Source: Paenibacillus sp. 453mf (GTDB taxonomy: Bacteria > Bacillota > Bacilli > Paenibacillales > Paenibacillaceae). From it: 50,156 bases of DNA. Shown here in pieces: positions 8,213-16,727 of this stretch; positions within the stretch are counted from its first letter, which is position 1, and every line of letters begins with the position of its first letter. The position numbers and the translations under genes were made by a program. Under the pieces are notes generated by a model that saw only the letters and a program-made list of their open reading frames with translations, was not told the DNA's origin and did not search any database. The stretch spans positions 1 to 50,156 of the forward strand of contig NZ_FPAC01000012.1 in assembly GCF_900116105.1 (NCBI RefSeq), in the 5' to 3' direction.

Positions 8213-8950
8213 TTATATCCCACAAGTCACACGAAATTGAATCAGCGCATCCCCTGTCGCAGGCGGCTCCGCTATCACCTTTGTTCCTTGCTTCATCGTA
8301 TACAAATTACTCCAAGCTTCTGATTCAGACGCTACTCTCTCTCCCTCGAAGCGTACAATAACATCCCCTTGATCCTGACCAAAACGAATTAACAGGTGAC
8401 GAATTTCTCCCCAAGACGATCGGTTGCTGAACTGATAAGCCCTGACTGTATCCGCAATCGTCCCTGTCAGCATTTCACCGTCCTCGGGAGAAATCAAGGT
8501 ATCCAGCCGCAATCCGTCTTCCACTTCAACACTTAGAACAACAAGACTGCCGCTTATTCTATACGACTGCAAATAAAAAATGAGAGACGGCACGCCCAGC
8601 TTTGAAATCTTGCTCTCTTCCGTCATTCTATCCTTTATTCTTTCCACCGTTTGTATTGATTTATCATTCTTTCCTAGACGAATATATCCATACAACACCT
8701 GGAGGTCATTCATCCAATCATGTCTGTGATGATTTAACACGGATATCGCTGTATCTTCCATTCTCTGCTGCGTTTGACGGCGCTGCTCTTCAAGCTGCTT
8801 GTCCATAGCCTTAAAGACATAATATAGGACAGCTACTAACCAGAACGCAAGCAAAATACAAGAGACCAGAGTCTTAGAGATGATCACCAAAACTAACGGA
8901 AATATGACCGAACAAGATACCGCTAAGGGCACTTTTTTCCAGTAATTCAT
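8213..8950 (-). CDS. spo0B: Spo0B-like sporulation phosphotransferase
   Basis: Spo0B passes phosphate from Spo0F to Spo0A in the sporulation phosphorelay. The protein has 245 residues. The phospho-acceptor helix reads HHRHDWMNDLQVLYGYIRL, with His77 at the site matching the Spo0B RHDWMN motif; the helical hairpin (about 62-115) resembles the four-helix dimerisation domain. The C-terminal half looks like a degenerate kinase-type ATPase fold without clear N or G boxes. Unlike B. subtilis Spo0B, the first 48 residues form two hydrophobic segments, suggesting membrane attachment. Position before obg and the motif support the call. Confidence 0.85.
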   Translation of the reverse strand: MNYWKKVPLAVSCSVIFPLVLVIISKTLVSCILLAFWLVAVLYYVFKAMDKQLEEQRRQTQQRMEDTAISVLNHHRHDWMNDLQVLYGYIRLGKNDKSIQTVERIKDRMTEESKISKLGVPSLIFYLQSYRISGSLVVLSVEVEDGLRLDTLISPEDGEMLTGTIADTVRAYQFSNRSSWGEIRHLLIRFGQDQGDVIVRFEGERVASESEAWSNLYTMKQGTKVIAEPPATGDALIQFRVTCGI

Positions 8951-9095
8951 GACTTCTCCCCGTTCATCAATGTTAACCCCATTATAATATAAAGGTCATA
9001 AAGGCAGTATATCACAGACGATGTTGCCAAACAGTATCAAAAACAAAAACATCTTAGCACATTCGAAAATGAACCAAGGTGAGCTGATTGCCTGA

Positions 9096-9129
9096 ATAAA
9101 AAAAGCCTCCGGCAAACATGCCGAAGGCT
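9096..9129 (-). terminator. Terminator of rplU-prp-rpmA
   Basis: An 11-bp stem (9104-9114 with 9119-9129, G-U tolerated) with a 4-base loop is followed on the minus strand by seven T, just after the rpmA stop. spo0B-obg therefore needs its own promoter, which I could not identify with confidence in 8951-9095. Confidence 0.9.
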
Positions 9130-9148
9130 CCTTAGGCGAAAATGCCTA

Positions 9149-9460
9149 TTACGCTTCTACTGCAGCTGCTACAGGAGCAACTTCAATAGGGTAGACGCTC
9201 ACTTTTTTACGATCGCGGCCCCAACGTTCAAATTTCACAACGCCGTCTACTTTCGCAAACAAAGTATCGTCTTTACCGATTCCTACGTTCGTTCCTGGGT
9301 GGATTTTAGTACCACGTTGACGAACAAGGATGCTGCCGCCAGTCACTGCCTGACCGTCTGCACGCTTAACGCCAAGACGTTTGGACTCGGAATCACGACC
9401 GTTCTTTGTGGAACCCACACCTTTTTTGGATGCGAACAACTGAAGATCCAATTTTAACAT
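9149..9460 (-). CDS. rpmA: 50S ribosomal protein L27 (precursor with N-terminal prepeptide)
   Basis: L27 of 103 residues; its mature N-terminus reaches the peptidyl-transferase centre. The protein starts MLKLDLQLFASKKG. In Firmicutes the first nine residues form a prepeptide removed after Phe9 by Prp protease. Residues 10-95 are the conserved L27 core (STKNGRDSESKRLGVKRADGQ, GSILVRQRGTKIHPG). The C-terminus has a short Ala/Val-rich tail. It follows prp by 18 bases. Confidence 0.97.
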   Translation of the reverse strand: MLKLDLQLFASKKGVGSTKNGRDSESKRLGVKRADGQAVTGGSILVRQRGTKIHPGTNVGIGKDDTLFAKVDGVVKFERWGRDRKKVSVYPIEVAPVAAAVEA

Positions 9461-9478
9461 TGTAGTCTACCTCCTTCT

Positions 9479-9817
9479 TTAGTTATTATGCTGCTTTATC
9501 TGAATATACTCTCCGTACGAATCAACGATCGATTTCAGCATCACCACAAGTGATTCAAGCAGCAACTGAATCTGGGAATGAATATCGACTGACAACTCGG
9601 CTCCTTCCGGAACATATGCGCTCAGAAAGCCATGCTCCATCTCGGCATCGAGCTCAACACCTGTAAGTGTCTCAATCGAATTAGCCGTGCCAACTGTCAC
9701 TGCGGAAACTCCCGCACATACAATATCTTCACCAGCTTTAGCATAATTCGCATGACCTTTCACGGAAAAGCCGCGAATGCTGCCGTCACTCAAACGAAAG
9801 ATGTGTACAGTAATCAC
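9479..9817 (-). CDS. prp: Ribosomal-processing cysteine protease Prp
   Basis: A 112-residue protease that cleaves the L27 prepeptide. The catalytic pair is visible: His22 in VKGHANYA and Cys34 in GEDIVCAGVSAV. It lies between the L21 and L27 genes as in other Firmicutes (B. subtilis ysxB). The L27 encoded next to it carries the matching LQLF-ASKKG cleavage site. Confidence 0.95.
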   Translation of the reverse strand: MITVHIFRLSDGSIRGFSVKGHANYAKAGEDIVCAGVSAVTVGTANSIETLTGVELDAEMEHGFLSAYVPEGAELSVDIHSQIQLLLESLVVMLKSIVDSYGEYIQIKQHNN

Positions 9818-9830
9818 TGTTTACACCCAC

Positions 9831-10142
9831 TTACGCTTGGATTTTGCCGATAGTTACTTTAGTGTAAGGTTGACGATGACCTTGTTTCACATGGTAGTTC
9901 TTCTTAGGCTTGTATTTGTATACAACAACCTTTTGACCTTTGCCATGCTTCTCAACAGTCGCTGTTACAGTTGCGCCGGAAACAACCGGTGTACCTGCAG
10001 TCAAACCATTGTCGTTAGAAACAGCCAACACGCGGTCAAACGTTACAGTTTCACCGTCTGCAGCGTTCAATTTCTCGATGTAAAGAACATCGCCTTCTTG
10101 AACTTTGTACTGTTTACCACCAGTTTCAATAATTGCGTACAT
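9831..10142 (-). CDS. rplU: 50S ribosomal protein L21
   Basis: L21 of 103 residues (MYAIIETGGKQYKV...) ending in the conserved KKNYHVKQGHRQPYTKVTIGKI segment; it binds 23S rRNA. The start at 10142 is preceded by GAGGAGGTGC; an upstream in-frame start at 10160 would precede this ribosome site and is rejected. It is the first gene of the three-gene operon. Confidence 0.97.
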   Translation of the reverse strand: MYAIIETGGKQYKVQEGDVLYIEKLNAADGETVTFDRVLAVSNDNGLTAGTPVVSGATVTATVEKHGKGQKVVVYKYKPKKNYHVKQGHRQPYTKVTIGKIQA

Positions 10143-10266
10143 TTGCTTGCACCTCCTCATGTCTCAGACTCGCCTAATCCAGGTGATCCTGCCTCAAAAA
10201 GCAGAATACTTCCAACCCGATCGGAGCGGTTACAGCATGTGCAGCAACTTAATACTAGACACATAC
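10143..10266 (-). ncRNA. Probable L21 leader (r-protein autoregulatory region)
   Basis: About 124 bases lie between the promoter start point and rplU. Firmicute rplU genes usually carry an L21 leader RNA here. I see GC-rich segments able to pair but have not folded the sequence or matched it to the family model, so this rests mainly on position. Confidence 0.45.
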
Positions 10267-10272
10267 CTGAAG

Positions 10273-10301
10273 ATTATATCACGAGTCTATACTCAAATCA
10301 A
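10273..10301 (-). promoter_or_regulatory. sigmaA promoter of rplU-prp-rpmA
   Basis: TTGATT (10296-10301), 17 bases, then a perfect TATAAT (10273-10278) preceded by TGA, an extended -10. Transcription would start near 10266. Confidence 0.78.
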
Positions 10302-10352
10302 TGATTTTGCAATATTCGTTCAGCTCTATGAGCGCTTGTGCTTAGTCACTGA

Positions 10353-11543
10353 TTACTCCAGTGCCAAGCTGCTCTCCTCCCTTACCTTCTTGCGGGTAAG
10401 CTCCAGCAGACCAAGCCTTGTCCATCCTACGACGTGAGATTTCGTACGATCCTTCTGGAGCTCACGCTCCAGTGTGAGCATAACCTCATCCCGGTGTCGT
10501 TCGAATTCCATGTCAATAAAATCAATAATGATGATTCCTCCGATATCCCGGAGTCTGAGCAGTCTGGCTATTTCAATAGCTGCTTGAATATTCGTCTTCG
10601 TTACCGTCTCTTCCAGGTTTCGACCGCCTATATATTTACCTGTATTAACATCAATGACTGTCAGAGCTTCGGTATGGTCAATAACGACATAGCCGCCACC
10701 TTCAAGCCACACCTTTCTTTTGAAGTCCCTTATCAGTTGCTCCTGAACACCATATGCTTCAAAAACAGGCTTATCCCCGTGATAAACATGAAGATTGGGT
10801 ACTCCATTCAAGGCGACCTCCTGATAGAACAGCTTGGCTTCTTTGGCCTGCTGCTCGTTATCAATTACAAACTCATCACTATGCGCAGTATGACTGTCTC
10901 GAATAAATCTCTGCAGAATGCTGAGATCCTGATGCAGCAGTCGCGGAGCATTATTCATGCTGGCTTTTTGCTCAATCCTCTGCCATACCTTGCGCAGCTG
11001 AATTAGATCACCTTCAATTGCTTCTAAACTCTCATGCTCAGAAACGGTTCGTATAATCATACCCTCTTCATCCAGTTTGCAACGTTCAGCGATACTTTTG
11101 AGACGAGATCTTTCACCCTCTTTAGCAATTTTCTTGGATACCGCTATATATCCCGCCATCGGCATATAAACGATCCATCGACCGGGTAATGCATAGTGTG
11201 TTGTTACTCTTGCCCCTTTTCCGCCTACCGGCTCCTTGAACACTTGAACGATAATATCCTGACCCACGTGAAGTAGCTCTGTAATGGCCGGCTTGATCTT
11301 GGGCTGCTTGTCCAGATGGGGATGCAGTACATCATCAATATATAAAAAGGCATTTTTCTTTTGCCCGATATCAACAAAGGCAGCCTGCATACCTGGAAGC
11401 ACATTGACTACACGTCCCTTAAAAAAGGAACCGAGCAGCCCCCTTTCACCCGCCCGTTCCGCTGCATATTCAACTACTTTACCTTCCTCCAGAAGAGCCA
11501 TTCGAATAAGATTTGGTTCATAGTTCACAATCGTTTGCTTCAT
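10353..11543 (-). CDS. rng: Ribonuclease G/E family endoribonuclease
   Basis: A single-strand endoribonuclease for RNA turnover and rRNA maturation, 396 residues from ATG at 11543 (AGAGGTG upstream). It has an N-terminal S1-like RNA-binding part (GLLGSFFKGRVVNVLPGMQAAFVDIG) and the catalytic core with the metal-binding aspartate segments ALTVIDVNTGKY and IGGIIIIDFIDME. The length matches RNase G without the RNase E degradosome tail. B. subtilis itself has no RNase E/G member; its presence here fits other Bacillales and Clostridia. It follows spoIVFB. Confidence 0.9.
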   Translation of the reverse strand: MKQTIVNYEPNLIRMALLEEGKVVEYAAERAGERGLLGSFFKGRVVNVLPGMQAAFVDIGQKKNAFLYIDDVLHPHLDKQPKIKPAITELLHVGQDIIVQVFKEPVGGKGARVTTHYALPGRWIVYMPMAGYIAVSKKIAKEGERSRLKSIAERCKLDEEGMIIRTVSEHESLEAIEGDLIQLRKVWQRIEQKASMNNAPRLLHQDLSILQRFIRDSHTAHSDEFVIDNEQQAKEAKLFYQEVALNGVPNLHVYHGDKPVFEAYGVQEQLIRDFKRKVWLEGGGYVVIDHTEALTVIDVNTGKYIGGRNLEETVTKTNIQAAIEIARLLRLRDIGGIIIIDFIDMEFERHRDEVMLTLERELQKDRTKSHVVGWTRLGLLELTRKKVREESSLALE

Positions 11544-11613
11544 GGCTTCACCTCTAGAGTACTCTTTTAGAGAGAAGATAGGGGCATTCGTTTGCGCTCT
11601 CCTATTTTGTAAA

Positions 11614-12471
11614 TTACGTTCTTTTATCAAAATACGACTTGATTACGCGCTGCTCTGGCAGAACGCCAACAATATTCCCATGCTTGTCCATCACATATAT
11701 CATATGATATTTCTCTCTCTTAAATAAACGCAAGATATTGTCCAAAGGTTTCGCTGGCATCGAAATTATTGGCTGTGCCAAACTCCCGGAAGAGGCATGT
11801 ACTGAAAATAGAATATCTCTGTTCATCAAAAAGCGCACGAATCGATAAGGGATATTCCGATAATCCACGATGTTGGAATAAAGGAGAAAGGAGCCCATCA
11901 TAGCCAGGTTTAGATCCACCATTCCTTGTCCCCTCATTAGCGGCAAAAAGGCATAGGTCAGCATCAAGGCACTGAAAATGATGCTGATCTTATAAGTGTC
12001 GAGTAGTGTTCTATGATAAGGCAAGAAGATACTCAGCAAGGCTTGTATAATCTTCCCCCCGTCCAGAGGCAGGATCGGCAGCAGATTAAATAGAGCAATG
12101 ATGACGTTTGAGGAAATAAAATAATGCAGAAATTCTCCGTCCCACATGCCTGTAGCGTACATCGCATAAGCTGCTGCAATCATCATTACATTTTGGAGAG
12201 GACCAGCCAGTGAAATCAGGATCTCTTTCCTGGCCGTCAGGTCTCCCCGATCCTCAATCGTTGCCACTCCGCCAAAAGGAAGCATCTGAATGGAATTAAC
12301 CCGAATTCCAAGTAACAAAGCGCAGCTCGCATGACCCAGCTCATGGATAAATACGATCGCAAATAACGTCAACAGCTCAACGAATCGGCCAGTTACTACA
12401 GAGAGCATCATGACAAGCACAAATACCGGATGCAGGGATAACCGGATCCCCATTACATTAATCAAAAGCAA
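11614..12471 (-). CDS. spoIVFB: SpoIVFB-like intramembrane metalloprotease (M50)
   Basis: A site-2 protease that cleaves pro-sigmaK in the mother cell. The protein has 285 residues with several membrane segments. The zinc motif HELGH is at 43-47, and the third ligand Asp137 is in NLLPILPLDGG. A CBS-like ATP-sensing domain occupies the C-terminus (about 230-283). The start is TTG at 12471 with GGAAGTG seven bases upstream; the gene overlaps the end of spoIVFA by 14 bases, as expected for a coupled pair. Confidence 0.9.
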   Translation of the reverse strand: MLLINVMGIRLSLHPVFVLVMMLSVVTGRFVELLTLFAIVFIHELGHASCALLLGIRVNSIQMLPFGGVATIEDRGDLTARKEILISLAGPLQNVMMIAAAYAMYATGMWDGEFLHYFISSNVIIALFNLLPILPLDGGKIIQALLSIFLPYHRTLLDTYKISIIFSALMLTYAFLPLMRGQGMVDLNLAMMGSFLLYSNIVDYRNIPYRFVRFLMNRDILFSVHASSGSLAQPIISMPAKPLDNILRLFKREKYHMIYVMDKHGNIVGVLPEQRVIKSYFDKRT

Positions 12472-13357
12472 TCACTTCCGCTGGATCAATATAGACGTCC
12501 CCATCCTTTACAGCAAAATACAAGGTCTGATCATGCTCTAAAGTGCCTGCAGGGATCTGACCGATCTTCCCACCTTCTTCAACCCAAGAGCCCGTTTCCA
12601 GCTTGGTCTCTGCAAGACGTCCATAAATGCCCGTAAGCCCGCCTGTATGCTGAACGACTACCGTCGTTCCTGTCTCGGGGTTGTTGATTACCTGGATTAC
12701 TCGTCCTGCATCAATGCTGTCAACTTGAAAAACGCCCCCACCCTCAGAATTGGGAACAATCTCTACCCCTTCCATCGTTATAGCAAAGGGCTGAGCAATT
12801 GTTCCTGCAATGGGAGGAGACAATTTACGGGAAGCCGTCACTTTCAGTGGAGATGCGCCATCATTTTCAAAGATCGGCAAGAAGGAAGGCGCGCCTCCAA
12901 AATGGTCAGTGTACCAGGCTGCCGCTGCTTGAAAATCCATTTCCTGATGCAGGCTGTCTGCCACAAAGAATTTGGCTCTTTCCAAAAAAGGAGCATCCCA
13001 CTGAAACGCGCCCCAGATCGCACCAAATAAAATGCCGCTGATGACAATTCGCTTAAGCAGTCCGTTTAGAAAACGGGGTTGATGATCAGGGCCCTCGTGG
13101 TAAGTCTCATCCTCTAACCATCTTCTGCGATCTTTCTTCCATAACAACTCAGGATCTCGCTCAGCGATATTTACATCTGCTTCTTCATACGATTGGAACC
13201 GAGAAGGAGGCTGTTCTGCCTGCGGCACCCCTCTCCTGTCTATAGGTCGCCCTTGTTCTATGGTCTTCGAACTCTGTTTATCGCGGGTATCTTCTACATC
13301 AAGAAGCTGTCTGATCCGTTCCTGTCTTCGCTGTTTAATATTGGCTTTAATGTTCAT
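12458..13357 (-). CDS. spoIVFA: SpoIVFA-like regulator of SpoIVFB
   Basis: SpoIVFA anchors and inhibits SpoIVFB until the forespore signal arrives. The protein has 299 residues: a charged cytosolic N-terminus, one membrane segment (about 103-119), and a C-terminal LytM/M23-like domain (about 180-295, GTIAQPFA ... VVQHTGGLTGIYGRL). The M23 zinc ligands HxH are not intact (VVQHTGG), as in SpoIVFA, so it should not be an active peptidase. The start is ATG after AGGAGGAC. Confidence 0.85.
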   Translation of the reverse strand: MNIKANIKQRRQERIRQLLDVEDTRDKQSSKTIEQGRPIDRRGVPQAEQPPSRFQSYEEADVNIAERDPELLWKKDRRRWLEDETYHEGPDHQPRFLNGLLKRIVISGILFGAIWGAFQWDAPFLERAKFFVADSLHQEMDFQAAAAWYTDHFGGAPSFLPIFENDGASPLKVTASRKLSPPIAGTIAQPFAITMEGVEIVPNSEGGGVFQVDSIDAGRVIQVINNPETGTTVVVQHTGGLTGIYGRLAETKLETGSWVEEGGKIGQIPAGTLEHDQTLYFAVKDGDVYIDPAEVIAFD

Positions 13358-13397
13358 CCCAATTGTCCTCCTTGTGAGGATTCACTTTAACTGTTAC

Positions 13398-13426
13398 ATC
13401 TTATGAATACGGACGAGCAATTATGA
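13398..13426 (-). promoter_or_regulatory. Candidate sigmaE promoter of spoIVFA-spoIVFB
   Basis: TCATAAT (13420-13426), 14 bases, then CATAAGAT (13398-13405) resembles the mother-cell sigmaE consensus (TCATATT / CATACAnT). The operon is sigmaE-controlled in B. subtilis, and the site lies about 41 bases before the start codon. Pattern match only. Confidence 0.5.
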
Positions 13427-13448
13427 ACAAGCCTCAGATCGTACATAC

Positions 13449-13482
13449 AAAAAAGCACCATGAGCTCTAAAGCCCAGGTGCT
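13449..13482 (-). terminator. Terminator after rodA
   Basis: Arms 13454-13459 and 13477-13482 extend through an inner helix into a long hairpin, followed on the minus strand by six T. The stem overlaps the last codons of rodA. It separates the min/rod block from spoIVFA. Confidence 0.8.
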
Positions 13483-14645
13483 ATTGTCTTGGTTTCTTTA
13501 TTCTGCAGATCGTATTTTTCCTGATGCAGCTTGATGCTCATGACGATTCCGATACTAAGCATGTTGATTAACAGGGAAGTCCCGCCATAGCTAATGAAGG
13601 GTAGCGTGATGCCGGTAATCGGCATTAGCCCGACCATCATACCTACATTTTCATATACCTGAAAAATAAACATGGTCGCGATCCCAATAATAATATAAGC
13701 CCCTCGTTTATCATAACAAGCTGCTGCGATTCGGATCAAACGATAGATCAGCGCAAAATACATAAGCAGAACAAACGCGCTTCCCAAAAATCCAAACTCT
13801 TCGCCAATGACAACAAATATGGAATCCGAATACGGATACGGGATAAAATGATTGTTCTTAAGTTCACCTTGCTTAAACCCATCCCCCGCCAGTCCGCCAG
13901 TTCCTATTGCAATGATTGCATAACTGGATTGGTGTCTATCATCACTTGAAGCCTCACCCGGATTGAGAAAGGTATTGATACGCTGATACCAATGCAATCG
14001 ATTCTGTTCCTCAAGTGCTTCTCTAATCTGATCATTAAAGGTATTAAACAAGGTCACAAATAGGATCAGTGCAGCAAGAACTGTCGTAATGCCTATCAAG
14101 ACATGCTTATAGCGTGTTCCCGCAATCCACAGCATCCCGACAAATACAACCAAATAAATGATGGCATTCCCCAAGTCCGGCTGAATCAGCACCAGTACAA
14201 AAGGAACAAGAACGATGAGAGCGGCGGGAATAATATCTGCCCTGAACCTAAGCGGTTCTCCCCCCCTCTTGCCGAGCATGTATGCAGAGATGAGGATAAG
14301 CACCAGCTTGACCAATTCAGCAGGCTGGAACAGCAATCCTCCCGGAAGCTTAAACCAGCTCTTTGCGCCATTCACTTCTGCCCCGATAAAGAATAGGAGA
14401 ATGATCAGGAACAAGCCTATTCCGTATATAACGAAGCTATACTTGAGCAAAGCCCGATAATCGACTAAAGCGATTCCCAGCACAATGATGAATCCAAGGA
14501 TGTAAAAGAGCGCAGTCCTTATATCATAACCCTCGAATTCCGGCGTTGGAATAATGGCACTATGTACAACCATTGTACTTACCAGCATAAATAAAACGAG
14601 AACTGCCACTAGTGTCCAGTCCAGTTCTTTCCATTTGCGAAACAA
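13467..14645 (-). CDS. rodA: RodA-type SEDS peptidoglycan glycosyltransferase
   Basis: A SEDS-family glycan polymerase for lateral wall growth, working with MreBCD and a class B PBP. The protein has 392 residues and about ten membrane segments. Family motifs include FQPAELVKL, LIQPDLGNA and GLMPITGITLPFISYGGTSLL. It could equally be called FtsW/SpoVE-like; linkage to mreBCD-minCD and a dispersed RodA-like sequence favour RodA. The first possible start is TTG at 14645, six bases after the minD stop, with no strong ribosome site, so translation is probably coupled to minD. Confidence 0.85.
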   Translation of the reverse strand: MFRKWKELDWTLVAVLVLFMLVSTMVVHSAIIPTPEFEGYDIRTALFYILGFIIVLGIALVDYRALLKYSFVIYGIGLFLIILLFFIGAEVNGAKSWFKLPGGLLFQPAELVKLVLILISAYMLGKRGGEPLRFRADIIPAALIVLVPFVLVLIQPDLGNAIIYLVVFVGMLWIAGTRYKHVLIGITTVLAALILFVTLFNTFNDQIREALEEQNRLHWYQRINTFLNPGEASSDDRHQSSYAIIAIGTGGLAGDGFKQGELKNNHFIPYPYSDSIFVVIGEEFGFLGSAFVLLMYFALIYRLIRIAAACYDKRGAYIIIGIATMFIFQVYENVGMMVGLMPITGITLPFISYGGTSLLINMLSIGIVMSIKLHQEKYDLQNKETKTIAPGL

Positions 14646-14651
14646 ATTGCA

Positions 14652-15446
14652 TCAACCCATTCCGAAAAACTTCTTAAACCGTGTAAAGACACCTTTCTTT
14701 TGTTCGAGCAGCATAAGCGGTACCGTATCGCCAAGAATGCGTCTTGCGATATTTCGATAGGCCATGGCAGCTTGCGAGTTCGGATTCATCACGGTGGGTT
14801 CACCAGAATTGGCTGCTTTAATAACAAGCTCATCATCAGGAACAATCCCAATAAGATCAATATTAAGCACCTGTAAAATACTATCGATATCCAGCATATC
14901 GCCGGTTTTGACCATATTATTCCGAATCCGGTTAACGACCAGCTTTGGAGATCCGACATGCGAGCTTTCGAGCAGCCCGATTACTCGGTCCGCATCACGA
15001 ACTGCAGCATTCTCTGGTGTAGTTACAACAATAGCCTGATCGGCACCTGCAATTGCGTTCTTAAACCCTTGTTCAATACCTGCTGGACAGTCGATAATGA
15101 CATACTCAAAATCTTTTTTGAGCTCCAGCACAATATCCTTTACCTGATCAGGTGTAACCGAGTTTTTATCTTTTGTCTGCGCAGCCGGCAGCATATATAA
15201 TTCATCAAAGCGCTTGTCTTTGACCAAGGCTTGGTTCAATCGGCATCTGCCTTCTGCTACATCCACCAGATCGTAGATGATTCGATTCTCGAGTCCCATA
15301 ACGACATCCAGATTTCGAAGGCCAATGTCTGTATCTACCAGACATACTTTTTTACCAAGCAGCGCAAGTGCAGTGCCAATGTTGGCAGATGTGGTTGTTT
15401 TGCCGACACCGCCTTTTCCTGAAGTGACAACAATCGCCTCTCCCAT
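14652..15446 (-). CDS. minD: Septum site-determining ATPase MinD
   Basis: A ParA-family ATPase of 264 residues that carries MinC on the membrane to block polar division. It has the deviant Walker A GKGGVGKTTTSANIG, DTDIGLRNLD, and a C-terminal amphipathic membrane helix (GVFTRFKKFFGMG). It lies five bases after minC. Confidence 0.97.
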   Translation of the reverse strand: MGEAIVVTSGKGGVGKTTTSANIGTALALLGKKVCLVDTDIGLRNLDVVMGLENRIIYDLVDVAEGRCRLNQALVKDKRFDELYMLPAAQTKDKNSVTPDQVKDIVLELKKDFEYVIIDCPAGIEQGFKNAIAGADQAIVVTTPENAAVRDADRVIGLLESSHVGSPKLVVNRIRNNMVKTGDMLDIDSILQVLNIDLIGIVPDDELVIKAANSGEPTVMNPNSQAAMAYRNIARRILGDTVPLMLLEQKKGVFTRFKKFFGMG

Positions 15447-15451
15447 GTATG

Positions 15452-16114
15452 CTACACCCCTTTAAACACGTTAAAATCACGGTGCAACCGAACGATATTG
15501 CTCGTTTTGTCGATCTGCATTTGTCCGTTCTGCAAGTAAGCAAACTCCATTCCTGCTTCTCTTTGCTCCCATTCATCCGGGGGACGGCTGATAACCTCTG
15601 CGATTCGAAGCTGCGTCGGGGCAAAATAAGATGCACATATAATTGCATCCTCATTACCCTTGTTTCCCGCATGCGCCATTCCGCGAAGTGCACCCATAAT
15701 ATAAATATTACCCGTGCAGCTCACACTACCGCCAGGATTGACATCACCAAGAAGCAGCAAGTTTCCTTCATGGTGAAGCACTTGACCGGAACGCACAATA
15801 CCGGTAATGGTTGTCAGAGCCGAAGCCCCTTTCTCATCCGGTTCAGCGTCCGGGGATTCAATGGAACGTATGAGCAAATTGCCTTTTTGCTTCAAAATAT
15901 GAAGAATTTCTTCTTTCTGCTCTTCGGTCACAATTCGAGATCCAAGCTTTACATCGACATGAATAATAGGACCGGACAATATATTTTGATGGCTATGTTC
16001 AAGCTTAAAGCGAAGTTCGCTCAGCAGTTCCTCCAAATCACACTCGTCATCCATCAGGAATACCAGGCCATCTTTGATGCCTTTGATCGTCACATGATTT
16101 GATTTTACTGTCAT
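15452..16114 (-). CDS. minC: Septum site-determining protein MinC
   Basis: An FtsZ-assembly inhibitor of 220 residues. The N-terminal domain (1-100) is weakly conserved. The C-terminal beta-helix (GIVRSGQVLHHEGNLLLLGDVNPGG ... GALRGMAHAG) is the MinD-binding part. The start is ATG at 16114 after GGGAGGG. Confidence 0.95.
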   Translation of the reverse strand: MTVKSNHVTIKGIKDGLVFLMDDECDLEELLSELRFKLEHSHQNILSGPIIHVDVKLGSRIVTEEQKEEILHILKQKGNLLIRSIESPDAEPDEKGASALTTITGIVRSGQVLHHEGNLLLLGDVNPGGSVSCTGNIYIMGALRGMAHAGNKGNEDAIICASYFAPTQLRIAEVISRPPDEWEQREAGMEFAYLQNGQMQIDKTSNIVRLHRDFNVFKGV

Positions 16115-16193
16115 AAGCCTGTCCCTCCCATCTCAAACATTCGTGCCGAAGCGCAGCAGTTCCTTCTTTTTGCCTGAAAAGCGTTAGATATTA

Positions 16194-16727
16194 TTACACT
16201 TTATCCTTCTTTGTTACTCTACGCCGTGTTAGTCGATCAAGCTGCTTTCGTAGCGGAACATAAATAATCAATGCAAATATAAAATGAATAAACACGGTTG
16301 GAATCATGTATTCCAGCAGTGCCCAATTGTAAGATTCTTGATTTAGCCGGAATAGCTTATAGGTAAAAAAGAGAATGGTATCGAACAGCAGACTCCCCAG
16401 AATCACCATCATCATCATGACCGGCATCGTAGCTCTTGGGGATTTGAAGAACAAGCCAATCAGATAGGCTGTTAACCCCATTGCAAAGGAATACGGACCA
16501 ATCATATGGCCATAGAACACCACATCATGAAGCAAACCAAATATAATTCCCAGCACGAGGGCTGAATGGCGATGATAGTATACCGTGACGAACAAAATGG
16601 CTATAAACACGAAATTGTGTCCAATTCGAGGAAGCCAGCTGTCCGGGATGATCCAAGGCACGACAGTCCCTTCAATAATAAAGAGCACAAACAACAGAAT
16701 GATCAGTAACTGCTTCCGCCCGGCCAC
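16194..16727 (-). CDS. mreD: Rod shape-determining protein MreD
   Basis: A membrane component of the elongasome, 177 residues with five or six hydrophobic segments, including the typical GLLHDVVFYGHMIGPYSFAMGL stretch that marks MreD. The start is GTG at 16727: GGAGGTAAC lies directly upstream and the codon overlaps the last base of the mreC stop (TAGTG). An in-frame ATG at 16772 lies inside mreC and lacks a ribosome site. Confidence 0.9.
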   Translation of the reverse strand: MAGRKQLLIILLFVLFIIEGTVVPWIIPDSWLPRIGHNFVFIAILFVTVYYHRHSALVLGIIFGLLHDVVFYGHMIGPYSFAMGLTAYLIGLFFKSPRATMPVMMMMVILGSLLFDTILFFTYKLFRLNQESYNWALLEYMIPTVFIHFIFALIIYVPLRKQLDRLTRRRVTKKDKV

